A DNA stretch of 38,805 bases. Origin: Chloroflexota bacterium. Its GTDB lineage: Bacteria; Chloroflexota; Dehalococcoidia; Bin125. Positions 20,234-30,381 of this stretch are shown piece after piece (the stretch's first letter is position 1; each line of letters begins with the position of its first letter). The notes under the pieces are model-generated. The model was not told the origin of the DNA, did no database searches, and was given only the letters and a program-made list of their open reading frames with translations. Location of the stretch: the NCBI GenBank assembly GCA_026707335.1, contig JAPOXB010000054.1, forward strand, positions 1-38,805, in the 5' to 3' direction. The position numbers and the translations under genes were made by a program.

Positions 20234-22171
20234 CTAGACCTCCCGGAACTCGCCCTCGACGGTGCCGGCCTCCTCGCCGGCCCCGTCGGCGCCGTCGGTA
20301 CCGTCGGGTCCGGCCGACTGCCCGTCGGCGCCCGGAACGCCCTCCTCACCGGGAGGCGGCGCGCTGCTGGCGTAGATCTTCTCGCCCACCTTCATCAGGG
20401 CCGCGTTCAGCTCGTCGAGCGCCGTGCGGATGGCGTCGGCGTCGGGCGTCTCCGCCGCCAGCGCCTCGCGCACGGCGGCGATCTTCGCCTCGACCTCGCC
20501 CTTCAACTCGTCGTCGATCTTGTCCTCTTGCTCGGCCAGCATCTTCTCGGCGCGATAGGCCGACGAATCGGCGATGTTGATCAGCTCGACGCTCTCGCGG
20601 CGCGCCTTGTCCTCCTCGGCGTGCAGCTCGGCGTCGCGCCGCATCTGCTCGACTTCCTCCTCCGCCAGGCCGGAGGCCGCCTGGATGGTGATCTTCTGCT
20701 CCTTGCCCGTGCCCTTATCGACCGCGGCGACGTTGAGAATGCCGTTGGCGTCGATGTCGAAGGTGACCTCGATCTGCGGCATGCCGCGCGGCGCGGGCAG
20801 GATGCCGTCGAGCACGAACTTGCCCAGCGACTTGTTGTCGGCGGCCATCTCGCGCTCGCCCTGCAGGACGTGGATCTCGACCTGCGGCTGGTTGTCGGCG
20901 GCGGTCGAGAAGACCTGGCCCTTGCTGGTCGGGATCGTGGAGTTGCGCTCGATCAGGGATGTGCGCACGCCGCCCAGCGTCTCGATGCCCAGCGTCAGCG
21001 GCGTCACGTCGAGGAGCAGGACGTCCTTCACGTCGCCCTTGAGCACGCCGGCCTGGATGGCGGCGCCGATCGCGACCACCTCGTCGGGGTTGACCGATCG
21101 GTTCGGCTCGCGGCCGAAGAACTCCTGCACCTTGGCCTGCACGAGCGGCATCCGCGTCTGGCCGCCCACCAGCACGACCTCGTGCACCTGCGCGGCCGAG
21201 ACGCCCGCGTCGGCCAGGGCGGCCTTGCAGGGCCCCAGCGTCGACTCCACCAGGTCCTCCGTGAGCTGCTCGAGCTTGGCCCGCGAGAGGGGGATGTTGA
21301 AGTGCTTGGGGCCGCTGGCGTCGGCCGTGATGTAGGGGAGGTTGACCTCGGTGGTCTGCGTGCTGGAGAGCTCGATCTTGGCCCGCTCGGCGGCCTCCTT
21401 GAGCCGCTGCAGGGCCATCCGGTCCTCGCGCAGGTCGATGCCCTGCTCCTTGCGGAACTCGTCCACCAGGAAGTCGATCACGCGCTGGTCGAAGTCGTCG
21501 CCGCCCAGGTTCGTGTTGCCGTTGGTCGATTTGACCTGGAAGGTGCCCTCGCCGATCTCCAGGATCGAGATGTCGAAGGTGCCGCCGCCCAGGTCGTAGA
21601 CGGCGATGACCTGCTCGTCCGTCTTCTCCAGGCCGTAGGACAGCGCCGCCGCCGTCGGCTCGTTGACGATGCGCAGCACGTTGAGCCCGGCGATCTTGCC
21701 GGCGTCCTTGGTGGCGTTGCGCTGGCTGTCGTCGAAGTAGGCGGGGACGGTGATCACCGCCTCCGTCACGCTCTCGCCCAGGTAGGCCTCGGCGTCGGCC
21801 TTCAGCTTCTGCAGGATCATCGCCGCGATCTCGGGCGGGCCGTAGGCCTTGCCGCTCATCTTCACCCAGGCGTCGCCGTTGTCGGCATTCGCGATCTCGA
21901 AGGGCAGCAGCTTCGCCGCCGCGCGCACGATGGAGTCGTCGTAGCGCCGCCCCATCAGCCGCTTGACGCTGAAGATCGTGTTGTCCGGGTTGGTGATCGC
22001 CTGGCGCTTGGCGACGGTGCCCACGACGCGCTCGTCGTCCTTGCTCATCGCCACCATCGAGGGCGTCGTGCGGTTGCCCTCCTGGTTGGGGATCACGATC
22101 GGCTCGCCGCCCTCCATGACGGCGACGACCGAGTTGGTCGTGCCCAGATCGATACCGATGACGTTCGCCAT
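20234..22171 (-). CDS. dnaK: Molecular chaperone DnaK
   Basis: [44 protein letters not shown], full-length Hsp70. Confidence 0.99.
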   Translation of the reverse strand: MANVIGIDLGTTNSVVAVMEGGEPIVIPNQEGNRTTPSMVAMSKDDERVVGTVAKRQAITNPDNTIFSVKRLMGRRYDDSIVRAAAKLLPFEIANADNGDAWVKMSGKAYGPPEIAAMILQKLKADAEAYLGESVTEAVITVPAYFDDSQRNATKDAGKIAGLNVLRIVNEPTAAALSYGLEKTDEQVIAVYDLGGGTFDISILEIGEGTFQVKSTNGNTNLGGDDFDQRVIDFLVDEFRKEQGIDLREDRMALQRLKEAAERAKIELSSTQTTEVNLPYITADASGPKHFNIPLSRAKLEQLTEDLVESTLGPCKAALADAGVSAAQVHEVVLVGGQTRMPLVQAKVQEFFGREPNRSVNPDEVVAIGAAIQAGVLKGDVKDVLLLDVTPLTLGIETLGGVRTSLIERNSTIPTSKGQVFSTAADNQPQVEIHVLQGEREMAADNKSLGKFVLDGILPAPRGMPQIEVTFDIDANGILNVAAVDKGTGKEQKITIQAASGLAEEEVEQMRRDAELHAEEDKARRESVELINIADSSAYRAEKMLAEQEDKIDDELKGEVEAKIAAVREALAAETPDADAIRTALDELNAALMKVGEKIYASSAPPPGEEGVPGADGQSAGPDGTDGADGAGEEAGTVEGEFREV

Positions 22172-22216
22172 GAGTCTGCCTTCCTTGCCGGCCGGGCCGT
22201 CTCGCCCGCCGGAGAT

Positions 22217-22816
22217 TTACTCGCCGTCGCTGTTCTCGTTCTCGTCCGCGTCGCCGTGCCCCACGACCACCAGCGCCGGCCGCAGCACGCGCGTGCCCAG
22301 CAGGTATCCCTTGCGCACCTGCTCCAAGACTTCGTTGTCGGGGCCGGGGGCGCGGCCCACCGCCTCGTGGTACTGCGGGTCGAAGGGCTGGCCGGCCGCC
22401 GCGATCGGCTGCACCCCCAGGCGCTCCAGCACCTGCACGAGGTCCTTGCGGATCAGGGCGATGCCCTCCGCCCAGGCGCCGGGATCCTCTTCGCGGTTCG
22501 CCTCGAACGCGCGATCGAAGTTGTCCACCACCGGCAGCAGCGACAGCAGCAGCCCGGCGGTGGCCTGCGCCGCCCGCTCATCGACCTCGCCGGCGCTGCG
22601 CCGCTTGAGGTTCTCGTAGTCGGCGCGCGCCCGCTTCCAGGCGGCCAGATGCTGCTCCGACTCCGCCCGCAGGCGCTCGACATCCAGCAGCGCCGCCTCC
22701 AACGTGGCGGCCGGCTGGGCGTCGGCGTCCTCGGGCGGCGCGCCGGGGTCCGCGCCGTCCGATCGCGCGTCGGGCGGCTGGGGCCCGGCGGGCCCCTCTG
22801 CATCCGTGGTCGTCAT
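22217..22816 (-). CDS. grpE: Nucleotide exchange factor GrpE
   Basis: RARADYENLKRRSAGEVDERA, LLPVVDNFDRAFEA, FDPQYHEAVGR, VRKGYLLGTRVLRPALVVVG. Confidence 0.96.
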   Translation of the reverse strand: MTTTDAEGPAGPQPPDARSDGADPGAPPEDADAQPAATLEAALLDVERLRAESEQHLAAWKRARADYENLKRRSAGEVDERAAQATAGLLLSLLPVVDNFDRAFEANREEDPGAWAEGIALIRKDLVQVLERLGVQPIAAAGQPFDPQYHEAVGRAPGPDNEVLEQVRKGYLLGTRVLRPALVVVGHGDADENENSDGE

Positions 22817-23835
22817 CCGTAAACCCGGTCCATCATCTCTTCGAGCAGCCCGCTCAGGTAGCGCACCGTCGCGACGCCGCGGCCGTAGCGCATCCGCGTG
22901 GGCCCGACGAGCGCGACGTAGCCCGACATGTCGGCCTGGTCGCCGTACGGCGCGACGACCACCGAGCACTGGTGGAGTTCGTCGGCCGGGTTCTCGTCGC
23001 CGATCATCACGCTGACCCCGGCGCCGCCCAGCGACTCCGGGGGCACGACGCGGTCCGTCGCGCGCTGGTCCACCAGCGACACGATGTCGAGCATGCCGCG
23101 GTGGTCGCGCTGGAATTCGGGCTGGCCCAGCATGCCGGCCACGCCCTCCACCCGGACGGCCGCCTCCCGCGCCGACTCCTCGTTGAGGATGCCGGTCAGG
23201 GTCTCGATCATGCGCTGCTCGGTCACGTCGTCCGCCGACGGGTCGCGGCGCAGCTCCGTCACCGTGCGGCCCGACACCCGCTCGTTGAGGCGCGCCGCCA
23301 GCACGCTCAATTCGGCCTGCTCGAACGGGCTGTCGAGGGGCACGAGCTGCTTCAGCACGCGCGCCTCCCGCAGCACGACGACCAGCAGCGCGAGGATCTC
23401 GTTGAGGCCGATCAGTTCCAGGTGCTTGACCTGCAGCTCGCGCGAGCGCGGCGGCGAGACCAGGGCCAGCAGCCCCAGCGATCGCGCCAGCAGCCCGGCG
23501 GCCAGATCCGCCCACTCGTCGAGCTCGGGCGCGGCCTGGAAGAACTGATGGCGGATGGTCGCCTTCTCGTCGCCGGGCAGGTCGGCCTGCCCCATCAACG
23601 ACTCCACGTACATCCGGTAGCCCCGGTCCGAGGGCACCCGCCCGGCGGAGGTGTGCGGCTGCTCGAGCAGCCCCTCCTCCTCGAGCGCCTGCATCTCGTG
23701 GCGGATCGTGGCGGGGGAGGCGGGCACGCCGTACTTGTCGTGGATGGTGCGCGAGCCCACGGGCGCGGCCGTCTCCACGTACTCGCGCACGATGATTCGC
23801 AGGATGCCGGCGCGTCGATCGGTGACCGCAGCCAT
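22813..23835 (-). CDS. hrcA: Heat-inducible transcription repressor HrcA
   Basis: RRAGILRIIVREYVETAAPVGSRTI, GVPASPATIRHEMQALEEEGLLEQPHTSAGRVPSDRGYRMYVE; preceded by CIRCE. Confidence 0.97.
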   Translation of the reverse strand: MAAVTDRRAGILRIIVREYVETAAPVGSRTIHDKYGVPASPATIRHEMQALEEEGLLEQPHTSAGRVPSDRGYRMYVESLMGQADLPGDEKATIRHQFFQAAPELDEWADLAAGLLARSLGLLALVSPPRSRELQVKHLELIGLNEILALLVVVLREARVLKQLVPLDSPFEQAELSVLAARLNERVSGRTVTELRRDPSADDVTEQRMIETLTGILNEESAREAAVRVEGVAGMLGQPEFQRDHRGMLDIVSLVDQRATDRVVPPESLGGAGVSVMIGDENPADELHQCSVVVAPYGDQADMSGYVALVGPTRMRYGRGVATVRYLSGLLEEMMDRVYG

Positions 23836-23851
23836 CGGGCCTCTCCATCCG

Positions 23852-23878
23852 TTAGCACTCTCGACATGAGAGTGCTAA
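23852..23878. promoter_or_regulatory. CIRCE operator (HrcA binding site)
   Basis: Perfect TTAGCACTC-N9-GAGTGCTAA. Confidence 0.98.
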
Positions 23879-23890
23879 CTTCGCAATAGA

Positions 23891-23920
23891 AGGCTAGCAG
23901 CGCCCCGCCCAGGAGGTCAA
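23891..23920 (-). promoter_or_regulatory. Sigma70-type promoter of the hrcA operon
   Basis: Minus strand TTGACC-N18-TAGCCT immediately upstream of CIRCE. Confidence 0.6.
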
Positions 23921-24015
23921 TCGAACGTGTCAGAACGTGGAGATCCGGCCGCCGCGGCCCCCTCTGACGACTGCGCCGCTTGGCCGTCGCGCGCCGGGAC
24001 GGCACACTGCTAGAC

Positions 24016-25221
24016 ATGCCGGACGAACCCCGCCGCGTCGTGATCACGGGCGTCGGCGCGATCAGCGCCGCCGGCCACGACCCGCCCGCCGTCTGGGAGG
24101 CGCTGCTGACGGGCAAGCCGGCGCTCACGCCGCTCCCCGGCGACGCCTTGGATCGCCCCGCCGTCGCGGCACGGATCGCACACTACGACGGCCCGGCCGG
24201 CGTCCCGGCCGACTTCACCGCCCGGCTCAGCCGCGCCTCGCAGTTCGCCCTCGACGCCTCCATCCAGGCCGTCGCCGACGCCCGCATCGGCTTCAACGCC
24301 GAGAACGCCTACGCGGTCGCCTCGCTCATCGGCTCCGCGCACGGGCCCGACCCCGCCGGTCCGCCCGCGCCCCTGTTCAGCGCCGGGCTGGCGGGCGCGA
24401 GCACGGGCCTGAACATCGCCGGGCCCAGCTACGCGATCGACGCCGGCGCGGCCTCCGGCTTGGTCGCGATCCATCAGGCGGCGGAGATGGTGCGCAGCGG
24501 CAGCGTGCGGGCGGCCCTGGCGGGCGGCGCCGACGCCCCCCTGCGGCCGGAGGTGCTGGCCGCCTACGAGGCCCGCGGCCTGCTCTCGTCGCAGGCGACC
24601 GCCACCGCCCAGCGCCCCTTCGACCTCCTGCGCGACGGCATGGTCCTGGGCGAAGGCGCGGCCGTGCTGCTGCTGGAGGACCGGGAGTTGGCCGTGATGC
24701 GCGGCGCCCACATCTACGGCGAGCTGATCGGCGGCGCCGTGACGGCCGGGCCGGCCGCCGACGGGGCGCCCCCCACCGACGTCGACATCGCCCGCCAGGC
24801 CGTCGGCCGCGCCCTGCGCGAGTCCGGCCACAGCCCGGGCGAGATCGACATGGTGTTCACGGCCGGCGCGGCCACCAAGGCCGGCGACGCCCGGGAAACC
24901 GACATCCTGGAGCGCTCCTTCGGGTCGCGCATCCTCGATATGTACGTGACCGCCACGACGCCGGTACTGGGCTACACCGTGGGGGCGAGCGGCGCCCTGG
25001 CGGCCGTCGCGGCGCTCTTCGCGCTGGCCGAGCAGATGGTGCCGCCGCATCCCGTCTACGCTGAGGCGGACCCGGACTGCGCCCTCGACATCACCGTCCG
25101 CGCGCAGCGGGACCACCTGCACGCGGCCCTCGTGAGCGCCTACGGATCGGCCGGGCAGAACGCTGCGCTGCTGATCGGCGCGCACCGGGCCGAGCCCGGC
25201 GACGAACTGCCGATGGCCTAG
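24016..25221 (+). CDS. Beta-ketoacyl-synthase-like protein lacking catalytic residues
   Basis: Thiolase-fold features MPDEPRRVVITGVGAISAAG, HQAAEMVRSGSVRAALAGGADAPL, LRDGMVLGEGAAVLLLE, VLGYTVGASGALAAVAALFAL, SAYGSAGQNAALLI; active-site Cys, both His and Lys not conserved. Confidence 0.8.
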   Translation: MPDEPRRVVITGVGAISAAGHDPPAVWEALLTGKPALTPLPGDALDRPAVAARIAHYDGPAGVPADFTARLSRASQFALDASIQAVADARIGFNAENAYAVASLIGSAHGPDPAGPPAPLFSAGLAGASTGLNIAGPSYAIDAGAASGLVAIHQAAEMVRSGSVRAALAGGADAPLRPEVLAAYEARGLLSSQATATAQRPFDLLRDGMVLGEGAAVLLLEDRELAVMRGAHIYGELIGGAVTAGPAADGAPPTDVDIARQAVGRALRESGHSPGEIDMVFTAGAATKAGDARETDILERSFGSRILDMYVTATTPVLGYTVGASGALAAVAALFALAEQMVPPHPVYAEADPDCALDITVRAQRDHLHAALVSAYGSAGQNAALLIGAHRAEPGDELPMA

Positions 25222-25245
25222 CCGGCCGGCGGAGGGACGAGCGCC

Positions 25246-25911
25246 ATGGACATCGCCTGGATCGGCCACGCGGCGTTCCGTCTGCGCGGACGCGAGGCCG
25301 CCGTCGTGCTGGACCCCTGCCCCTCGAGCACCGGCTTCCGGCTGGGCCGCCCGCAGGCCGACATCGTCACGATCTCCAACCCGGCCCCCGAACACGGCTG
25401 GGACCAGGGCGTCGGCGGCGAGCCGGTTCGCCTCGACGCGCCGGGCGAGTACGAGATCCACAACGTGCTCATCACCGGCGTCGTCACGAACGACCACGCG
25501 GCGGCCGCGGCGGACGATGATGAGGCGCCGGTGCGCAACGTCGCCTTCGTCGTCACGATCGACGACGTCATCGTCGCGCACCTGGGCGACCTGCGCGGGG
25601 AGCCCTCGCCGCGGGCGATGGAGGAGTTGAGCCGGGCCGACGTGCTGCTCGTGCCGGTGGGCGGCAACGGCCGCCTCGACGCGAAGGCCGCCGTCAAGGT
25701 GGCCGGCGCGATCGACCCCCGCCTCGTCATCCCGATGCTGCACAAGGTGGGCCCCGAGACGGCGTCGCTGGACACCGTCGACAAGTTCCTCAGCGCGATG
25801 GGCCTGAGCGCGGAGGGCGGCGGCGCCCCGCTCGACAACCACATCAACGTGACGCGGGGCGGCCTGGGCGAGCACACGGCCGTGCAGGTACTCGCCCCGC
25901 GGGGCGACTGA
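25246..25911 (+). CDS. MBL-fold (COG2220/UPF0173-like) protein with degenerate metal motif
   Basis: MDIAWIGHAAFRLRG start, DIVTISNPAPEH, APGEYEI, VIVAHLGDL, PRLVIPMLHK. Confidence 0.75.
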   Translation: MDIAWIGHAAFRLRGREAAVVLDPCPSSTGFRLGRPQADIVTISNPAPEHGWDQGVGGEPVRLDAPGEYEIHNVLITGVVTNDHAAAAADDDEAPVRNVAFVVTIDDVIVAHLGDLRGEPSPRAMEELSRADVLLVPVGGNGRLDAKAAVKVAGAIDPRLVIPMLHKVGPETASLDTVDKFLSAMGLSAEGGGAPLDNHINVTRGGLGEHTAVQVLAPRGD

Positions 25912-25947
25912 GCGAGCCGGGGAATACCGGGGAGGAGCCGCGACGCC

Positions 25948-27213
25948 CTAGGCGTCGGCGGTCGCCAGCGACTCCAGGAACTCCGAGTTGGACTTCGTCC
26001 GCGAGAGCCGGTCGAGCAGGCGCTCGGTGGGCTCGGTCGAGCTGCCGTTGCTGCTCAGCATCGACATCATCCGGCGCAGCAGCCACATCTTCTGCAGCTC
26101 GTCGCCGTTGAGCAGCAGCTCCTCGCGGCGGGTGCTGCTGGCGGCGATGTCGATCGCCGGGTAGATGCGCCGCTCGGCGAGGCGGCGGTCGAGCCGCACC
26201 TCCCAGTTGCCGGTGCCCTTGAACTCCTCGAAGACCACGTCGTCGAGGCGGCTGCCCGTATCGACCAGGCAGGTGGCGATGATCGTCAGGCTGCCGTTGT
26301 CCTCGGCCTTGCGGGCGGCGCCGAAGAAGCGCTTGGGCGGGTACAGCGCCACCGGGTCGATGCCGCCCGAGAGCGTGCGCCCGCTGGTCGGCATCTCCAG
26401 GTTGTAGGCCCGCGTCAGCCGCGTGATCGAATCGACCAGGATGACCACGTCGCGGCCGCACTCCATCAGCCGCTTGGCGCGCTCCAGCGCCATCTCCGCG
26501 ACCCGCGTGTGGTCCTCGACCGGGTCGTCGAAGGTGGAGGCGAAGACCTCGCCGCGCACCTGACGGCGCATCTCGGTGACCTCCTCGGGCCGCTCGCCGA
26601 TCAGCACGACCATCAGGTGCACGTCGTTGTAGTTCGAGGCGATGCCGTTGGCCAGCGCCTGCAGCAGCATCGTCTTGCCGGCCTTGGGCGGCGACACGAT
26701 GAGCCCCCGCTGGCCGCGGCCCATGGGCGCGATCAGGTCCACCAGCCGCCCCGAGAGCTCCGTGGGGTCGTCGGTCTCCAGCATGAAGCGCTCGTTGGGG
26801 AAGACGGCGGTGAGATTCTCGAAGTGGGGGCGCTTGAACGCCTCCTCGGGGCTCATGCCGTTGAGGGCGTCGACGCGCAGCAGCCCGTAGTACTTCTCGC
26901 CGTCCTTGGGCGCGCGCACCTGGCCGGTGACGTAGTCGCCCGTGCGCAGCCCGAAGCGGCGCACCTGCGACTGCGAGACGTAGACGTCGGTGTTCGTGGG
27001 CAGCAGCGACTCGCCGCGCAGGAAGCCGTAGCCGTCGTCGACGATGTCGATCACGCCGCCGGCGAGGATGTGGCCTTGTTTCTCGCTGTGCGCCTGCAGC
27101 AGCTTGAAGACGAGGTCCTGCTTGCGGAGCCCGCCGACGCCGGGGATCTCCAGCTGCCGGGCCCGTCCGAGGAGTTCTTCCCGTGTCAGGGATTCGAGTT
27201 CAGCGATATTCAC
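25948..27213 (-). CDS. rho: Transcription termination factor Rho
   Basis: [66 protein letters not shown] start ([20 protein letters not shown]) preferred over the longer ORF. Confidence 0.96.
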   Translation of the reverse strand: MNIAELESLTREELLGRARQLEIPGVGGLRKQDLVFKLLQAHSEKQGHILAGGVIDIVDDGYGFLRGESLLPTNTDVYVSQSQVRRFGLRTGDYVTGQVRAPKDGEKYYGLLRVDALNGMSPEEAFKRPHFENLTAVFPNERFMLETDDPTELSGRLVDLIAPMGRGQRGLIVSPPKAGKTMLLQALANGIASNYNDVHLMVVLIGERPEEVTEMRRQVRGEVFASTFDDPVEDHTRVAEMALERAKRLMECGRDVVILVDSITRLTRAYNLEMPTSGRTLSGGIDPVALYPPKRFFGAARKAEDNGSLTIIATCLVDTGSRLDDVVFEEFKGTGNWEVRLDRRLAERRIYPAIDIAASSTRREELLLNGDELQKMWLLRRMMSMLSSNGSSTEPTERLLDRLSRTKSNSEFLESLATADA

Positions 27214-27309
27214 GCTTCGTGAACCTTCACCAGCCGGCGCTGCGGCGGTGCTGCATCCGATGGGTCGGAAGGGGTGCGGCGGTCGCCTTGCGACCGATCC
27301 GCTATGTCG

Positions 27310-27339
27310 ATAATAGTCCCAAAAACGGGCGGATGGCAA
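27310..27339 (-). promoter_or_regulatory. Putative rho promoter
   Basis: Minus strand TTGCCA-N18-TATTAT upstream of rho, in a local AT-rich patch. Confidence 0.5.
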
Positions 27340-27369
27340 GTGCCATGCCGAGGGCCCGGAACGAACCGC

Positions 27370-28059
27370 TCAGCGGCCGGCGGCCGACTCGGCGCGCTCG
27401 CGCCGCTGCGCCTGCGCGCGATCCCAGTCGGCGAGGAAGGAGGCGATGCCCTTGTCGGTCAGCGGATGCTGGAGCATGGCCTGCAGCACCTTGAAGGGCA
27501 GCGTCGCGATGTGCGCCCCCACGGCCGCGCAGGCGCTCACGTGGCCCACGTGCCGCACGCTGGCCGCGATGACCTGGGCCGGGCTGTGGTAGCGGTCCAG
27601 CATCTCGACGATCTCCGCCACTAGAGAGACGCCGTCCTGGCCGATGTCGTCGAGCCGGCCGATGAAGGGGCTCACGTAGGCGGCGCCGGCGCTGGCCGCC
27701 AGCAGCGCCTGGTTGGTGGAGAAGATCAGCGTCGTGTTGACGCGGATGCCCTCGCCGCTGACGCGGCTGATCGCCTCGAGGCCGGCCCCGTCGATCGGGA
27801 TCTTGACGACCACGTTGGGATGCCAGCTCGCGATCTCGCGCGCCTCCGCGACGAGTTCGTCGGCGCCGCGGCTCACGCACTCGGCCGAGATCGGCCCGTC
27901 GACGATGGCCGCGATCTCCTGCACCCGCTCCTTGTAGGAGCCGGCCCGGTCGCTCACCTTGGCGAACAGCGAGGGGTTGGTGGTCACCCCGTCGCAGACG
28001 CCCCAGCGGACGGCCTGCCGGATCTCCTCGCTATCGGCGGTGTCCAGAAAGATCCGCAT
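27370..28059 (-). CDS. Transaldolase / fructose-6-phosphate aldolase family (TalC/MipB-like)
   Basis: MRIFLDTADSEEIRQAV, DGVTTNPSLFAK, VVVKIPI, RVNTTLIFSTNQALLAASAGAAYVSPFIGRLDDI. Confidence 0.93.
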   Translation of the reverse strand: MRIFLDTADSEEIRQAVRWGVCDGVTTNPSLFAKVSDRAGSYKERVQEIAAIVDGPISAECVSRGADELVAEAREIASWHPNVVVKIPIDGAGLEAISRVSGEGIRVNTTLIFSTNQALLAASAGAAYVSPFIGRLDDIGQDGVSLVAEIVEMLDRYHSPAQVIAASVRHVGHVSACAAVGAHIATLPFKVLQAMLQHPLTDKGIASFLADWDRAQAQRRERAESAAGR

Positions 28060-28138
28060 GGGGGGTTCCCTTCCCAACGGCGGCCTGCCGCCGCCTGCGC
28101 CGGCCATGGGTCCAAGGCTGCCGGGGCCGACGAATCGC

Positions 28139-28618
28139 TCAGAACGGCTTGCTGATCGAGAGGGCGGTCATCAGCACCACCAGCGCCAGCATCAGTGTAC
28201 CGAAGACCAGCGGCCCCTTGTCGGCCAGCGTTTCACGTAACTCGTCGCTCACCTCGCCGCTGTGCTGGGCTTGCAGGGCCAGCAGCCGCGCCCGGCGCAA
28301 CCCGGCCGCCATGCCCGGCAGGCAGATGAACAGGGCGCCCAGGTAGATCAACTCCACGGCCAGCAGCCAGCCCGTCTCGATGGGGTCGACGTGGTCGGCG
28401 ACGATCGCCCAGACGACGCCGGTCACGCCGGTCAGGATCATGCCCGGGAGCAGCACGCCGGCCTGGTTGCGGCCGGCCTCCTGGAAAGCGTAGACCTGCC
28501 GCTGCACGTCGTCGCTGTTCCAGGCGCGGTAGAGGGGCAGCATCGTCGCGCCCAGCCCGGCCAGATAGACGAACAGCGACAGCATGTGCAGCAGGCGGAA
28601 TATCTGGTCGTCGCTCAT
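28139..28618 (-). CDS. DUF2269-like integral membrane protein
   Basis: Four predicted TMs, LHMLSLFVYLAGLGATMLPLYRAW, GMILTGVTGVVWAI. Confidence 0.6.
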   Translation of the reverse strand: MSDDQIFRLLHMLSLFVYLAGLGATMLPLYRAWNSDDVQRQVYAFQEAGRNQAGVLLPGMILTGVTGVVWAIVADHVDPIETGWLLAVELIYLGALFICLPGMAAGLRRARLLALQAQHSGEVSDELRETLADKGPLVFGTLMLALVVLMTALSISKPF

Positions 28619-28671
28619 GGCCTGCTCACGCTCGGGAGGGCTCGCTCAGGCGGCGGGCCGCGGGGCGGCGA

Positions 28672-30324
28672 TCAGGAGCGGCTCGCCGACGCCGGCACGC
28701 CCGCCGCGAGCGGCCGGCCCGCGCCTTCCCGGCCCGCCAGCGCGGCGTCCATGAACGCGGCGAAGAGCGGGTGCGGCCGGCCGGGCCGGGAGCGCAACTC
28801 GGGATGGAACTGCGAGCCCATCATGAAGGGGTGGTCGCGCAACTCGGCGATCTCGACCAGGCGGCCGTCGGGCGAGACGCCGCTGGCGCGCAGCCCGGCC
28901 CCATCGAGCGCCTCCCGGTAACGGTTGTTGAACTCCCAGCGGTGCCGGTGCCGCTCATCGACGGCGGCCGCGCCGTAGGCGGCCCGCGCCCGCGTCCCCT
29001 CGACCAGGTGGCAGCGATAGTGCCCGAGCCGCATCGTGCCGCCCAAGTCCGTTACGTCCTCCTGCTCGGAGAGCAGCGAGATGACCGGCGCGGGCGTCTG
29101 CTCGTTGAACTCGGTCGAGGTCGCCTCGGGCTCGCCCAGCACGTTGCGGGCGAACTCGATCACCATCTGCTGCATGCCGCGGCACAGGCCGAGGTAGGGC
29201 AGGCCCGTCTCGCGGGCGAAGCGCGCGGCGGCGATCTCGCCCTCCGCGCCGCGATCGCCGAAGCCGCCCGGCACGATGATGCCGGCCACGCCGTCCAGCT
29301 CGGCCGCCACGTCGCGCGTCTCCAACTCCTTCGACTGCACCCAGCGCACGTCCACGTCCACACCGCGCTCGACGCCGGCATGGATCAGCGCCTCGCGCAC
29401 GGAGAGGTAGGAGTCGTGCAGCTCCACGTACTTGCCCACGATGGCGATCGTGCAGTGGCCCGACGGGTTGCGCAGGCGCTGCACCCAGCCGCGCCACTCG
29501 GCGAGGTCACGCTCCGCGGCGGGCAGCGCCAGCTTCTCGACGACGAGGTCGGAGACGCCGGCGTCGTCGAGCACCTGCGGCACCTGGTAGATGCTGGGCA
29601 TCGTCTCCAGCGGGATCACGGCGCGCTGCTCGACGTCGCAGAAAAGCGCGATCTTGGCCTTGATGCCCTCGTCGACGGGCATCTCTGCGCGGGCGATGAT
29701 CAGGTCCGGCTGCAGGCCCAGCGAGCGCAGGGTGCGCACGGAGTGCTGCGTGGGCTTGGTCTTCAACTCCCGCGAGGCGCGCAGGTAGGGCAGCATCGTG
29801 ACGTGAATCGAGAGCGTGTCCTCGCGCGCCTCCTCGGAGCGGATCTGACGCATCGCCTCCAGGAAGGGCTGGCCCTCGATGTCGCCGATGGTCCCGCCCA
29901 CTTCGATGATCAGCGCGTCGGCCCCGGCCGCCTTCGCCAGCCCGCGCACGCGCGACTTGATCTCGTCGGTGATGTGGGGAACGGTCTGGATCGTCCCGCC
30001 CAGGTGGACGCCGCGGCGCTCCTGCTCGATCACGGCCTGGTTGATCTGCCCCATCGTGACCGAGGAGGCGCCGGTCAGGTCCTCGTCGAGGAAGCGCTCG
30101 TAGTGGCCCAGGTCGAGGTCGGTCTCCGCGCCGTCGTAGGTCACGAAGACCTCACCGTGCTGGTAGGGCGACATCGTGCCGGGGTCGACGTTGAGGTAGG
30201 GGTCGAGCTTCTGGACGGTGACCGACAGGCCGCGGCTCTTGAGCAGTTTCGCGAGGGAGGCGGTGCTGATGCCCTTGCCGACCGAGCTGACCACCCCGCC
30301 CGTGACAAAGATGTACTTCGGCAT
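28672..30324 (-). CDS. pyrG: CTP synthase
   Basis: MPKYIFVTGGVVSSVGKGI, LDPYLNVDPGTMSPYQHGEVFVT, GAT domain YLGLCRGMQQMVIEFARNVLG. Confidence 0.98.
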   Translation of the reverse strand: MPKYIFVTGGVVSSVGKGISTASLAKLLKSRGLSVTVQKLDPYLNVDPGTMSPYQHGEVFVTYDGAETDLDLGHYERFLDEDLTGASSVTMGQINQAVIEQERRGVHLGGTIQTVPHITDEIKSRVRGLAKAAGADALIIEVGGTIGDIEGQPFLEAMRQIRSEEAREDTLSIHVTMLPYLRASRELKTKPTQHSVRTLRSLGLQPDLIIARAEMPVDEGIKAKIALFCDVEQRAVIPLETMPSIYQVPQVLDDAGVSDLVVEKLALPAAERDLAEWRGWVQRLRNPSGHCTIAIVGKYVELHDSYLSVREALIHAGVERGVDVDVRWVQSKELETRDVAAELDGVAGIIVPGGFGDRGAEGEIAAARFARETGLPYLGLCRGMQQMVIEFARNVLGEPEATSTEFNEQTPAPVISLLSEQEDVTDLGGTMRLGHYRCHLVEGTRARAAYGAAAVDERHRHRWEFNNRYREALDGAGLRASGVSPDGRLVEIAELRDHPFMMGSQFHPELRSRPGRPHPLFAAFMDAALAGREGAGRPLAAGVPASASRS

Positions 30325-30381
30325 CAACTCGCTTGTACGCGCCCCGCGACGGCGATTCGACCGTCTGTTCTAGTGGGAATC

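Noticed and set aside
20528-22822. 764-aa plus-strand ORF opposite dnaK
   Set aside because: Antisense shadow of a strongly conserved gene; a long open frame opposite dnaK is a well-known artefact
27333-27346. ATGGCAAGTGCCAT palindrome as a terminator for the transaldolase-family gene
   Set aside because: A hairpin followed by TTTTT on the minus strand is possible, but it overlaps a better-supported TTGCCA-N18-TATTAT promoter for rho; could not decide from sequence alone
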